This document shows, piece by piece, positions 17,401-21,780 of a DNA stretch of 23,165 bases. This DNA comes from Chara braunii (taxonomy: Eukaryota > Streptophyta > Charophyceae > Charales > Characeae): positions 10,009,294-10,032,458 of the forward strand of contig BFEA01000001.1 of assembly GCA_003427395.1 (NCBI GenBank), given 5' to 3'. Numbering within the stretch: position 1 is the first letter of the stretch; the number at the start of each line of letters is the position of its first letter. Both the position numbers and the translations under genes were made by a program. The notes beneath the pieces were generated by a model. The model saw only the letters and a program-made list of their open reading frames with translations. It did not search any database and was not told where the DNA came from.

Positions 17401-19495
17401 CACACAACCCAAAAGGCTCCACTAACAAGAAAGCACTGAACACACCCGCAATTGGTTTGAGGAAAAACTTAGGGAGCCCTCTGAGTCGGCCCTCAAAGCC
17501 ACCATAAATCAAACACAAACACCACAGAACCTATGTGCGCAACCACCGCTACATGTGTGGAGTATGCCTAGTGATCTTAAATGAAAATTTTAAAATGCTC
17601 AGAATGCCAGGTCTTCTCGGTTTGTGGGTCGTGCGAACCATTTGAGATTCGAGGCGAAGCAGGCCAGTTTGCAATTCAAGGCGGAACAGGCCAGTTTACG
17701 ATTCAATGCACCAGCCACAGAGCCAAATTTGTGACTCAGGGCACAGCAGTCTAGGCTAGACTTGCCTGCGTGCCAGGCAGAACAAAATTTTATCAATGCA
17801 GAAGGATCCCAAATGCACGCACCAGCGAAAACAAAACAGGACAGACGCAAAACGCATCCCACCTGCATACACAGACCGAAACATAATACAACAAAATGGC
17901 CGAAAGGAAATAAATGAAAAGACAAATGCAGCCACCAATACATCCGACAAATGAACTGCAATCCACGAAAAAGAAGAGCTCACTTTCAACGCCTGACCAC
18001 AGCCGCCAAAGTCAAAGATGGCAGGGCCACAGTAGAAGGACAACCCAAATTCAGTGCATAGCGAGGCACTCGCAGTCTAGGATCTTTGGCGTATTGGCTG
18101 GATTAAGATGCTGGATGAGATGGCGAGAGAGAGATGATTGTGGTGAGATAGCATCTTTTGTTTTTCTACGTCTTCTCCGCCATTCCTCCATTCTTCTTCT
18201 TCCCTGGTCTCATTCTCCTTCTATCTGAGTTATGATGAATGCAATTGTCTTATCTTCGAGTTTGCATTATGAAATGGGCAGGATCATAGCACCTATCTCT
18301 ACTGCAAGTGCTGATAGCATAGAGGGTGCAATGTAATGCCACCTTGTACACAGCCTGACTCACCTGCTCAATGGATGCACCTGTCGATTCTGTTCTAAAT
18401 GTCTTGGAGCTAAGCTTGTGGCTGCCAAACCAGGACAAGGGGCTGAACGATCTGATCCTCGAAAATGGAGAAGGAGGTGATCCAGCTGTTGTCCCTTGCA
18501 CTCTAGGACTTCGCGGAGAGCTCTTTCTGCTTTCCTTGAACTCTTGAAGCGCATACTTCCGTCTGGGCAATCAAAGCATACAAAAGACAAGCCACTAAGG
18601 AACAGTCTAACGGCTCTACCCTTCACTGATCCAAACAAGACCGGTACCCCAAAAATGACCACAACAAAGAAGTCTCTCAAAATAGTACCACAAATGCTAG
18701 CCAAACACCATACATCTGGTTTGCCCCCCCCTGCCTTAGGGGAGGGAGGCAGTGCCCTACAGATTTGTTTTGCCTGGAGAAAATATTGCCCTACAGATTT
18801 GTTTTGTTTTGTTCTTTTTAATAATATATTTGCAGAAACATCAGCAATAAGGCTGAATAAGCCTATGTCCCAGGCTTTTTTCAGATTTTTTCAACAAAAA
18901 TTCTGAGCAAAAGAAAAACCAAAGTTGGTGCACTTCACATTTTACGACAAGCTGCTGACCGCTGACGTCGTACCCTGCCCACTCACCCCGCTGCAGCCAT
19001 CAGATTGCGCAAAGTTGCAACCTCTTGAGAGATCGAGGACACACGGGTGATTAATGAACCCAGAAATAAGCCATGGAGAGTAATAAACGAACCTCCGCGT
19101 ATAGTCGATAGACCACAGATATGAAACCAAACAAAAGCCATTTTTTTTCTGAACTGCGATGTCAAAACCTCATGCAAGCACACATTGTCTGGTGTGAATC
19201 GTCATGCAGCTTATCAGCCTACATCCCTGATGAAGTCTCCGCGCTTATCAGATGGGGTCCAAGATGTGGGCTTCTCCGCGTATAGTCAATACACCACAGA
19301 TATTCATGCAGCTTATCAGCCTACATACCTGATGAAGTCTCTGCGCTTGTCAGATGGGGTGTCAGATGTGGGCTTCTCCACACCTGGAGACATATTCGCT
19401 TCCCAGAGACTGTTCAAATGTTCATTGCCACCAAGTGACTCCAGTGTATCAACTTGCTCCTCCGTCCAGTCATCTAATGTAACTGACAGCACCTT
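2365..19495 (-). CDS. Partial multi-exon gene: ArfGAP + C2 domain protein (AGD11/12/13-like)
   Basis: Five minus-strand exons join without breaking frame to give 193 residues: 19495-19329, 18562-18364, 12432-12400, 6323-6240 and 2460-2365. The order is ArfGAP domain (second half), Ser/Pro-rich linker, C2 domain (first half). This is the layout of plant AGD12/ZAC-type proteins, which stimulate GTP hydrolysis by ARF GTPases and bind phosphoinositides through the C2 domain at Golgi, endosomal and plasma membranes. All internal junctions have GT donors and AG acceptors. The phases are 2, 0, 0 and 0. The zinc finger and arginine finger should lie beyond 23165, and the C2 C-terminal half before position 1; I found neither inside. 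Assignment to the family is strong. The exact paralogue is not decidable, and the C2 part also resembles CAR (C2-domain ABA-related) proteins, but the ArfGAP exon argues for AGD. Introns make up over 96% of the span. Confidence 0.9.
2567..2611. repeat. Compound (CT)n-(AC)n microsatellite
   Basis: About twelve CT units pass directly into about ten AC units. It lies about 105 bp upstream, in transcript direction, of the exon at 2460-2365, where the minus strand reads (GT)n then (AG)n. Confidence 0.9.
3003..3149 (+). repeat. Diverged direct repeat, 41-bp units
   Basis: The word starting GTGTGGCTGC at 3003-3043 recurs at 3109-3149 (106-bp period) with few substitutions, inside a CTG/CTT-rich stretch (about 2930-3250). 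The open frames here on both strands are products of the skewed composition and match nothing I know. Confidence 0.7.
3484..3589 (+). repeat. 53-bp perfect-period tandem duplication
   Basis: Units 3484-3536 and 3537-3589 are adjacent and differ at a single position (t/c within the T run). Such near identity next to decayed repeats indicates a recent duplication by slippage or unequal exchange. No coding meaning is visible. Confidence 0.92.
3711..4098. repeat. Cluster of palindromic TCCRGAC / GTCYGGA motifs, left cluster
   Basis: Many copies of ATCCGGAC, GTCTGGAC and GTCCAGA lie in both orientations. Examples are a 14-bp perfect palindrome ACAGTCTAGACTGT (4060-4073) and an inverted pair GTCCAGA-aatg-TCTGGAC (4081-4098). 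The same motif type recurs at 5817-5904. Short repeats in both orientations near two boundaries resemble the subterminal repeats of DNA transposons such as CACTA elements, but no terminal repeat or transposase frame was found between the clusters. Confidence 0.5.
4176..4320. repeat. (TTGA)n and (TCAA)n tetranucleotide tracts in inverted orientation
   Basis: A GATT-type tetranucleotide tract (about 4180-4210) is followed about 75 bp later by CAAT/AACC-type tracts (about 4262-4318), so the two can pair. Imperfect. Confidence 0.65.
4370..4711. repeat. Tandem duplication of a ~135-bp unit
   Basis: Units 4370-4503 and 4575-4711 share long identical words (GTTACTGAACAAC, TTTAGGGCATCAGG, CCCGCCGTGCA, ACCCTCAGCCTCAAGAA, GTTATTAAAACTGGATCC) with about 10% change and a small indel; 71 bp separate them. 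Both strands carry an open frame through each unit, but the peptide matches nothing I recognise. The right unit abuts the hairpin at 4718. Confidence 0.88.
4718..4821. repeat. 48-bp-arm hairpin (near-perfect inverted repeat, 8-base loop)
   Basis: Arms 4718-4765 and 4774-4821 pair base for base with no gaps around the loop GTGAGTGC (4766-4773). Seven of 48 positions are not Watson-Crick: four are G-U and three A-C when read as plus-strand RNA. All seven arm differences are transitions. The arms begin AATTGTTGCCGCA. It could be a foldback/MITE-type insertion, or a young inverted-repeat locus able to make small RNAs. No flanking target duplication could be identified. Confidence 0.85.
4847..5138. 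repeat. Purine minisatellite leading into (GA)n
   Basis: A variable unit of roughly 24 bp (GAGGGATGGAAACGAGGGAG type) repeats from about 4850 to 5040 and passes through a G run into an uninterrupted GA run (about 5077-5138). Nearly 300 bases of almost pure purine on the plus strand mean a polypyrimidine tract in the host pre-mRNA and potential triplex DNA. The highly charged open frames here are low-complexity artefacts. Confidence 0.88.
5304..5357. repeat. 54-base C homopolymer
   Basis: A continuous run of 54 C (54 G in the host transcript orientation), about 165 bp after the (GA)n tract. Homopolymers of this length are prone to sequencing and assembly error, so the exact length is uncertain. 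Confidence 0.9.
5358..5810. other. Intronic stretch with short degenerate repeats only
   Basis: The words 'ggagtgcttcca' and 'ttygacagg' recur around 5440-5530, suggesting a decayed short tandem repeat. Otherwise I see A-rich sequence (about 5590-5740) and no gene. Confidence 0.5.
5817..5904. repeat. Cluster of TCCRGAC / GTCYGGA motifs, right cluster
   Basis: At least six copies of CCGGAC, GTCTGGAT and ATCCAGA occur within 90 bp, including ATCCAGAC-c-GTCTGGAT (5860-5876), an 8-bp perfect inverted pair with a one-base spacer. It mirrors the cluster at 3711-4098 and lies 340 bp upstream, in plus coordinates, of the C2 exon at 6240. Confidence 0.5.
6240..6323 (-). CDS. Exon: C2 domain, first calcium-binding loop region
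   Basis: 84 nt, 28 codons, phase 0 at both ends: it begins [13 protein letters not shown] and ends [12 protein letters not shown]. The SDPYVVV signature is the hallmark of C2 domains. The Asp of AKD and the Asp of SDPY correspond to the two loop-1 residues that coordinate calcium, so this half looks calcium-competent; the loop-3 aspartates are not in the window. Acceptor GTTTTCAG ends at 6324. Donor is AAGCAG|GTTGGT, GT at 6239-6238, weaker than the other donors. Outside these borders the minus frame loses all C2 similarity. Confidence 0.92.
6691..7285 (+). repeat. Dispersed repeat family, copy A
   Basis: It aligns in order with 10231-10768: 'ttgaaattt', 'ccaggacatttctgc.aattgg', 'caagggagaaaaaggcc', 'gggccagc.actgggcctggg', 'caagggctgatgtactg', 'acacaagttggtgga', then a minisatellite of 'gctacagtgcac.gtgct' words. 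Both copies have the same orientation and are diverged. There is no conserved reading frame. Probably a non-coding part of a retroelement. Confidence 0.85.
7286..7700. other. Intronic stretch without recognisable genes
   Basis: T-rich runs (about 7488-7515 and 7638-7690) and otherwise unique-looking sequence. No open frame resembles a known protein. Confidence 0.6.
7710..7746. repeat. (ATCA)n microsatellite
   Basis: About nine TCAA/ATCA units in a row. A related tetranucleotide tract lies at 4176-4320. Confidence 0.9.
7917..8022. repeat. (CT)n tracts inside a 50-bp tandem duplication
   Basis: Two CT runs (about 7917-7954 and 7973-7998) are each followed by CATCTGCACAAGGCCTG (7956 and 8006, period 50 bp). 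The microsatellite and its flank were duplicated together. From 8040 to 8990 I see no convincing gene; a 70-residue minus-strand frame at 8590-8378 is of unknown meaning. Confidence 0.8.
8998..9076 (+). ncRNA. U2: U2 snRNA 5' domain, 3'-truncated (probable pseudogene)
   Basis: The sequence begins ATACCTTTCTCGGCC and runs through stem-loop I, the branch-site pairing GTAGTA (within GTGTAGTACC), and CAGTTTAATATCTGAT. It matches plant U2 over about 65 bases with three substitutions, then more loosely to about 9076. The 5' end is the green-plant form. Stem IIb is not rebuilt, and no Sm site or 3' stem-loops follow; instead a gypsy integrase-like frame begins. A weak match to the plant upstream element (TTCTCACATTC near 8928-8940; consensus RTCCCACATCG) is present, with no clear TATA at -30. 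U2 acts in the spliceosome by pairing with the intron branch site; this copy is probably not functional. It lies antisense within a host intron. Confidence 0.85.
9077..9277 (+). pseudogene. Ty3/gypsy integrase C-terminal region relic
   Basis: The plus frame reads [20 protein letters not shown] and then [20 protein letters not shown], ending in a stop at 9275. It follows the pattern at the end of gypsy polyproteins: a helix 'L..AQ.R.K...D..R' then 'GD.V.L....L....SRKL.P.F.GPF.V'. Here GD.V is replaced by DQV, and the last block reads PYFPCLKV. It is short, starts next to the U2 fragment, has no other pol domains nearby, and is a dead fragment. Family assignment rests on pattern memory, so moderate confidence. 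Confidence 0.6.
9312..9583 (+). pseudogene. Unidentified coding-like frame with exon-like borders
   Basis: A pyrimidine tract ending CACTCGCAG precedes 9312, and CGCAAA|GTGAGT lies at 9583. The frame between is open except for one TAA (9398-9400). The second part (9401-9583) reads as ordinary protein ([19 protein letters not shown], then [21 protein letters not shown]). It is in the same frame as the gypsy relic, with stops at 9275 and 9287 between them. I do not recognise the family; a transposon-encoded protein or a captured host exon is possible. Confidence 0.35.
9665..10208. mobile_element. Non-autonomous hAT element with perfect 8-bp target duplication
   Basis: AATGTGAC at 9665-9672 is repeated exactly at 10201-10208 and brackets a 528-bp element (9673-10200). 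Terminal inverted repeats are CATTGTTGCACCCC (left) and CAGGGTTGCATCCC (right, read on the minus strand), 11 of 14 identical. GGTCGG/CCGACC subterminal motifs crowd both ends (about 9691-9770 and 10127-10186). The 8-bp duplication and CAGGG..GCA-type ends fit the hAT superfamily. There is no transposase frame. The interior is C-rich, with a 24-T run at 10091-10114. Confidence 0.85.
9806..10011. repeat. C-rich tract (CCCC blocks) inside the hAT element
   Basis: Blocks of four to nine C separated by two to eight bases (for example CACCCCCATA, CACCCCCGAA) dominate about 200 bp. The opposite strand, which is the host-gene sense strand, has matching G-runs with strong G-quadruplex potential. The proline-rich open frame here is a by-product. 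Confidence 0.85.
10231..10768 (+). repeat. Dispersed repeat family, copy B
   Basis: Partner of 6691-7285, same orientation. Copy B also carries an internal duplication of a 28-bp unit (10330-10357 and 10358-10385, GTGCAAGGCCGCTGGCACC...) that is not duplicated in copy A. It starts about 22 bp after the hAT target duplication. Confidence 0.85.
10769..11254. other. Intronic stretch, no gene recognised
   Basis: The only notable word is AACTTGGGGGCACTATTCTAAA at about 10910-10932. It resembles the polypurine tract/LTR border at 21771-21790 (ACTTGGGGGCTGTCCTAAA), so it may be the 3' end of a retroelement whose LTR is not preserved with a TG start. Confidence 0.45.
11255..11808 (+). repeat. Head-to-tail tandem repeat with A-rich segments
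   Basis: A unit of about 200 bp recurs: 'GGCCATAACTGC.RTC.G.TACATTCTG', 'GGGCTGGCA.G', 'TATTGCTCCCC.TCTCTCA', 'CATCAGAAACA', an A-rich run (28 A at 11613-11640), and 'ATACTAAGCTCTSAAC.TG.TTGCCTTCA.ATTCATCCA'. Two longer units (about 11258 and 11466) and two truncated ones (about 11690 and 11745) are visible. The A-rich ends suggest a SINE-like or retroposed unit, but no pol III promoter boxes were found. Confidence 0.75.
11809..12399. other. Intronic stretch adjoining the microexon
   Basis: T-rich run at 11812-11834 and otherwise unremarkable sequence. The minus frame continuing from the microexon stays open to 12091, but it has no C2 similarity and is read-through of intron. Confidence 0.55.
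12400..12432 (-). CDS. 33-nt microexon: start of C2 domain (beta-1 strand)
   Basis: Eleven codons, [11 protein letters not shown], phase 0 at both ends. AGD12-type proteins have a 'FIGLLKV' segment at the start of the C2 domain, and the next exon begins VHVIRGINL, completing GLLKVHVIRG. The acceptor is excellent (long pyrimidine tract ending TTGCTGCAG), and the donor is CTGAAA|GTGAGT with GT at 12399-12398. The reading frame remains open past the donor ([12 protein letters not shown]...), which would make the exon look longer, but joining at the GTGAGT is the only solution that restores the C2 fold. It sits between introns of 5931 and 6076 bp. Confidence 0.87.
12433..13635. other. Intronic stretch, no gene recognised
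   Basis: No repeat or coding signal stands out. On the minus strand near 13037 the word GGGTTCAAGTCGTGG looks like a tRNA B box, but nothing else tRNA-like accompanies it. Confidence 0.55.
13636..13920 (+). repeat. Degenerate direct repeats around GTACATCCA
   Basis: GTACATCCAGTCCCATGATAGAGATTA (about 13708) recurs as GTACATCCAGTACCAGGATAGAGATTA (about 13793). AGTACATCCAACTCCC occurs twice (about 13820 and 13901), and TAGASAGTCTAGTACATCCA twice. A small decayed tandem cluster. Confidence 0.7.
14341..14478. repeat. (AC)n tracts with a repeated 30-base linker
   Basis: Three AC tracts (the longest about 14437-14478) alternate with the word ATCCTGATCAGTCCGTGAAAGTC, which occurs at about 14366 and 14416 and, slightly altered, at about 14481. 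The microsatellite and its flank spread together. Confidence 0.88.
14499..14752 (+). repeat. Tandem duplication of a ~115-140-bp unit
   Basis: Units at about 14499-14637 and 14639-14752 both run 'AGTCCAAC.AAACA.TCTGCCAC', T run, 'GAGTGTATAG.GAATATGAC', A/C-rich stretch, 'CCCAAGCAGTGTGACAACAACA'. The second lacks about 30 bases in the middle. It directly follows the (AC)n repeats. Confidence 0.85.
14870..15208 (+). pseudogene. Ty3/gypsy integrase zinc-binding region relic
   Basis: The plus frame is open from the stop at 14867 to the stop at 15206. Its core reads [33 protein letters not shown] and [15 protein letters not shown]. This follows the 'GLL...GRL.VP....LR..IL...H....GH.G..KT.E.L' pattern just before the gypsy integrase catalytic core. 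One His of the HHCC motif fits (CHM region), but the second (GH) is lost and the CxxC pair is absent, so the domain is not functional. The catalytic core does not follow; the sequence after 15208 is non-coding. The element must have been inserted in the + orientation. Confidence 0.6.
15595..15870 (+). repeat. Dispersed repeat block, copy 2 (with 1095-1365)
   Basis: Same orientation as copy 1 and about 14.5 kb away. Copy 2 has extra internal duplications absent from copy 1: ATGATATCAGACCTGCA twice (about 15744-15777) and GCTGCTCGATATA twice (about 15857-15880). Its left flank also shares 'ctgagttccct' and 'aagtctgtgtgtg' with the sequence around 895-930. Confidence 0.75.
15749..16990 (-). pseudogene. 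Chain of unusually long minus-strand open frames, unidentified
   Basis: Three overlapping minus-strand frames (16990-16466, 16673-16284 and 16273-15749) of 174, 129 and 174 codons cover 1.2 kb in different phases. At their junction, 10-residue units recur ([27 protein letters not shown]), encoded by 30-bp DNA repeats at 16176-16235. Chance openness in CG-balanced DNA is possible. I recognise no domain. If real, it is a frameshifted gene of unknown origin opposite in strand to the neighbouring LTR. Confidence 0.25.
16176..16308. repeat. 30-bp direct repeats
   Basis: 16176-16205 and 16206-16235 are adjacent 30-bp units (AG.TGCTGGCCA.....TTTGC.GATCACCC). A third, partial relative (AGTCAGCCATTTGCCGATCCCCC) lies at 16286-16308. 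The period is a multiple of three. Confidence 0.8.
17030..18243 (+). mobile_element. LTR (LTR-B) with preceding polypurine tract
   Basis: A purine-rich tract ending CAGGGGGC (to 17048) precedes TGTCACAAATTG, a TG start, at 17049. The end is placed at GCA 18243, followed by ATT, as at 21035 and 2039; GCA at 18266 is an alternative. The start aligns with that of the LTR at 19707: '..CGTCA.A.T.TCAC......TC.GGAGGCTGA' and later 'TATCAC..ACCCA.ACCAGATG'. About 1.2 kb long, similar in size to the other two LTRs. The polypurine tract marks it as the 3' LTR of a plus-oriented element. Confidence 0.6.
18364..18562 (-). CDS. Exon: Ser/Pro-rich linker between ArfGAP and C2
   Basis: This exon is 199 nt: one base completing the preceding Arg codon, then 66 codons. 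It starts [11 protein letters not shown], the continuation of the ArfGAP C-terminal helix (family pattern 'FIR.KYE.QEF'). It then becomes low-complexity and rich in Ser, Pro and Arg ([21 protein letters not shown]), and ends TGASIEQ. Acceptor: a T-rich tract ending GCCCAG before 18562. Donor: GAGCAG|GTGAGT, GT at 18363-18362, an almost consensus site. The linker is poorly conserved in this family and its SP motifs could be phosphorylation sites; that is inference. A frame over the same DNA that starts [10 protein letters not shown] is not the coding frame, because only the frame used here keeps both junctions open. Confidence 0.88.
18753..18812. repeat. Short direct repeat in the 766-bp intron
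   Basis: TGCCCTACAGATTTGTTTTG occurs twice, 36 bp apart. It lies in the intron between the ArfGAP exon and the linker exon. The rest of 18563-19090 shows nothing else. Confidence 0.75.
19202..19379. repeat. Tandem duplication of the ArfGAP exon end and its splice donor
   Basis: 19202-19277 and 19304-19379 are 76-bp copies exactly 102 bp apart with six differences. The right copy holds the true exon end (19329-19379) and donor GTATGT. In the left copy the same donor position (19226-19225) reads GG instead of GT, so it cannot act as a normal donor. The spacer 19275-19303 is itself a copy of 19094-19122 (27 of 29 identical), so the duplicated unit was at least about 100 bp. Confidence 0.93.
19329..19495 (-). 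CDS. Exon: C-terminal half of ArfGAP domain
   Basis: This exon is 167 nt, giving 55 codons plus two bases (phase 2 exit). It begins [18 protein letters not shown] and continues through [14 protein letters not shown] to SDKRRDFI, which matches the ArfGAP segment after the zinc finger (the usual 'ISKVLSVxLDxWT..QV' and 'GGN' blocks). The acceptor is inferred just before AAG at 19495, after a T-rich stretch ending TTGAG; the family places ISK|V near here, so a shift of one codon is possible. The donor is ATCAG|GTATGT with GT at 19328-19327. The AG left over joins the A of the next exon to make an Arg codon (FIR-RKY), as expected in the family. The last 51 nt and 25 nt of intron are duplicated at 19202-19277. 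Confidence 0.92.
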
Positions 19496-19706
19496 CTCAA
19501 CATCACAACCAGAAGAAACCAAGCCACAGATCATAACCATCAGGAAACTTCCAGGCAGACCTAAGAAATTTTCTCCCTCCACTACATGTGCGTGGATGCA
19601 CACAACCATGTGCATGCACACATGCACACACCCAAACGCAGAAAGAGGAATAAGAACAAGAAAACAGACCGCACGTGTGCTCAGTTTTTATGTGCAAAAA
19701 TGTGGG

Positions 19707-21035
19707 TGCCATAACAGAATATCTCGTCACACTCTCACATACATATCGGGAGGCTGACCCCTGCAGAGACCTCGAGCAATGCTTTCATCCCTGATTCGCA
19801 TGAGCCACAATTTCATCAACCTATCACCTACCCATACCAGATGCAGAGCTGAACAGACCGCTGGTTCACACTACCCTTAGCAGCCACGCAAGCCTCCAAC
19901 ACAACACAAAGCCTGTAACACCAAGGACATAAAGCTCCAGACACACAGCTGCTACAGACATGGCGTATATTGTCACGTACAGTGTAACCCACGTTCCGAT
20001 CCGGCCAAACGGTTCGGGCCACCCGAAGCATGCATTCGGCTGAACGCAAATCGTTTGTCCTTTTCTTTTTTTTGAAGTTTTTTCCCAGTTGCGAGGCACA
20101 AGGCCTCGATATGCCCCACTGGACCCAATTTGCAACAGCGTCGGCCGCCCTAAGTGAAGGCAGGCCCGACAGACCCTCAGAGGCCTATTTTGGACTACTT
20201 CGCAACTGGGGAAAATTCAGGCAGTTGCGCTGCGCCAGTTGGTTGGAAGCGCCCAGGCCCTGGCTTCTTTTATCAAATGCATCTGAGTCAGGCCCTAGGC
20301 GAGATTCGCAGCATAGGCCCAACTCAGGTTGCAGGCAGTTGGGCACAGGTAACCGTCAGCAGCCCTGGGCCAATTCGTTTGGTCTGGGCCTCAGTCTACC
20401 GGGGCCTACCGGAAGCTTCTTGGGAAAGGCACAGCGCCACCTGGGACAGAACGCAGGCAGGCCACTTCCATATAGCAAAGGGCCTGCCTCCGCATTGGAC
20501 ATTCGGGTGCTGGCTGCATGCTGCGCAAGCGCTGCTGCGCTGAAGCTGGCTGGCACTCACGCGCTCACGGGCGAGCTGGAAGGAGCAGGCAGTCATAGCC
20601 AAGCTGCGCTGCTGTAGGCTGGGTGTGGTGCATGGTGGTCCTTGGGTGCAAGTGGCATCTGTGTGTTGGGGAACGAGGTTGTGAGCGATATGAGAGACAT
20701 ACCTGGTGCTAGAAGCGACGGCATTGTCCGAGATCTGCTCGTACTTCGGTGAAGCTGTTGACATCATCCCGCGGCATTATAGAGTAGGCTAGATAGGATC
20801 TGCCATCTGTAGTCTGGGCGCCGAGCACCAGATAGGATATCAATATTGGTTCTTCATTGATGATGATGATGAGACCATACCAGCATTGTCAATTATGAGC
20901 TCTTGGTGTGTTCTTATTTGGTGAAACTCGTGATGCAATTCTGCTGTTGGTTCGAGGTCACAACTATCTGGTCTTGTGTGTATGATGCTGTTCGATTTCT
21001 GAAGTTGAAGTTCGCTATCGCTCATCTTCCTTGCA
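19707..21035 (+). mobile_element. LTR (LTR-1) followed by initiator-Met PBS
   Basis: The 3' end is secure: CTTCCTTGCA (to 21035), spacer ATT, then the PBS. The 5' end at TGCCATAACAG (19707) is inferred by alignment with LTR-B and gives 1329 bp with TG..CA termini. The middle shares 'gccctaagtgaaggc.ggcc', 'cgccagttggtt..agygc.cc', 'cacrtacctggtg' and 'gttgacatcatc' with the LTR at 21781-23162. As it precedes a PBS it is a 5' LTR. Divergence from LTR-2 is high, so they are not a young pair. Confidence 0.7.
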
Positions 21036-21038
21036 ATT

Positions 21039-21050
21039 TGGTATCAGAGC
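21039..21050 (+). other. Primer binding site, initiator tRNA-Met
   Basis: TGGTATCAGAGC, the standard plant LTR-retrotransposon PBS complementary to the 3' end of initiator tRNA-Met, sits three bases after the LTR end CA. Reverse transcription of the element would start here. No gag frame follows between 21051 and 21780, so this element is non-autonomous or gutted. Confidence 0.92.
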
Positions 21051-21780
21051 AGTGGTACGGTGCGCTAATCTGGCGCTTGTTTTCTGCCTAATGTGGTACA
21101 TGCATGCGGTGTGTGCGGTAAGCGGCCGTGCCGTGGGACGTGTGTAGTGAGGAGGGCGAAGGCAAGAACAGTCGACCCAGGTGGAGAGGGGTTCGCCAGG
21201 AAGGCTATGCGGTGTAATGTGGGTTCTGGACAGTGTGATGAGAACTATCCGATGTGCGATTGGTGCTGAGGTGGAACAGCCTGTAACGCTGGTTGTGCCG
21301 AAGCAATGACTGGTCATCACAATCGGCGTCAGGTCATCTGGTGAGATTATCTCTGTGGTTGGGGGCAGCTATTTGAGGTACGTTGCTCTTAACCTTATCT
21401 ACTCTCTTCGACACTTCTTACCGTGAGGTAGTGTGTTCCATCTTGAGAGTCCTCTCATTGTGAGGAGTCAAGTCAGCCTTGAGAGTCGGCAATGTTCACA
21501 TGGAGCATCTGGGGGAAGATGGGCGGAGCTTTCTGAAGGGCCCTGGACGAAGCACTGGGTCACGGTCACAATGCCAACCCACCGGGAGTAGAGCACGCAT
21601 GCTTTGCAGCTTGTCCTTTGTTCGGCTCGCTGCGCTGTTAGATGGGTTCTGAGGGGCAGGCCAGCCCAATGTGGGAGACGAGAACCGGGCGTCTATAAAT
21701 AAACACCGGCAGGGGAAACCATTGGCTGTGATCGACGTCCTGTTTGCGACGTTAAGTAATTCCTGAGGACACTTGGGGGC
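21051..21780 (+). mobile_element. Non-coding internal region between LTR-1 and LTR-2
   Basis: 730 bp with no gag or pol similarity. It ends in a polypurine-like ACTTGGGGGC (21771-21780) immediately before the TG start of LTR-2, and contains a TATA-like TCTATAAATAAA at about 21693. If LTR-1 and LTR-2 belong to one element this is a short, protein-less internal region, as in LARD/TRIM-type elements. Confidence 0.5.

Noticed and set aside
20396-20767. Overlapping open frames on both strands in LTR-1
   Set aside because: GC-rich LTR sequence gives long frames by chance in several phases; none matches gag, pol or a host protein.
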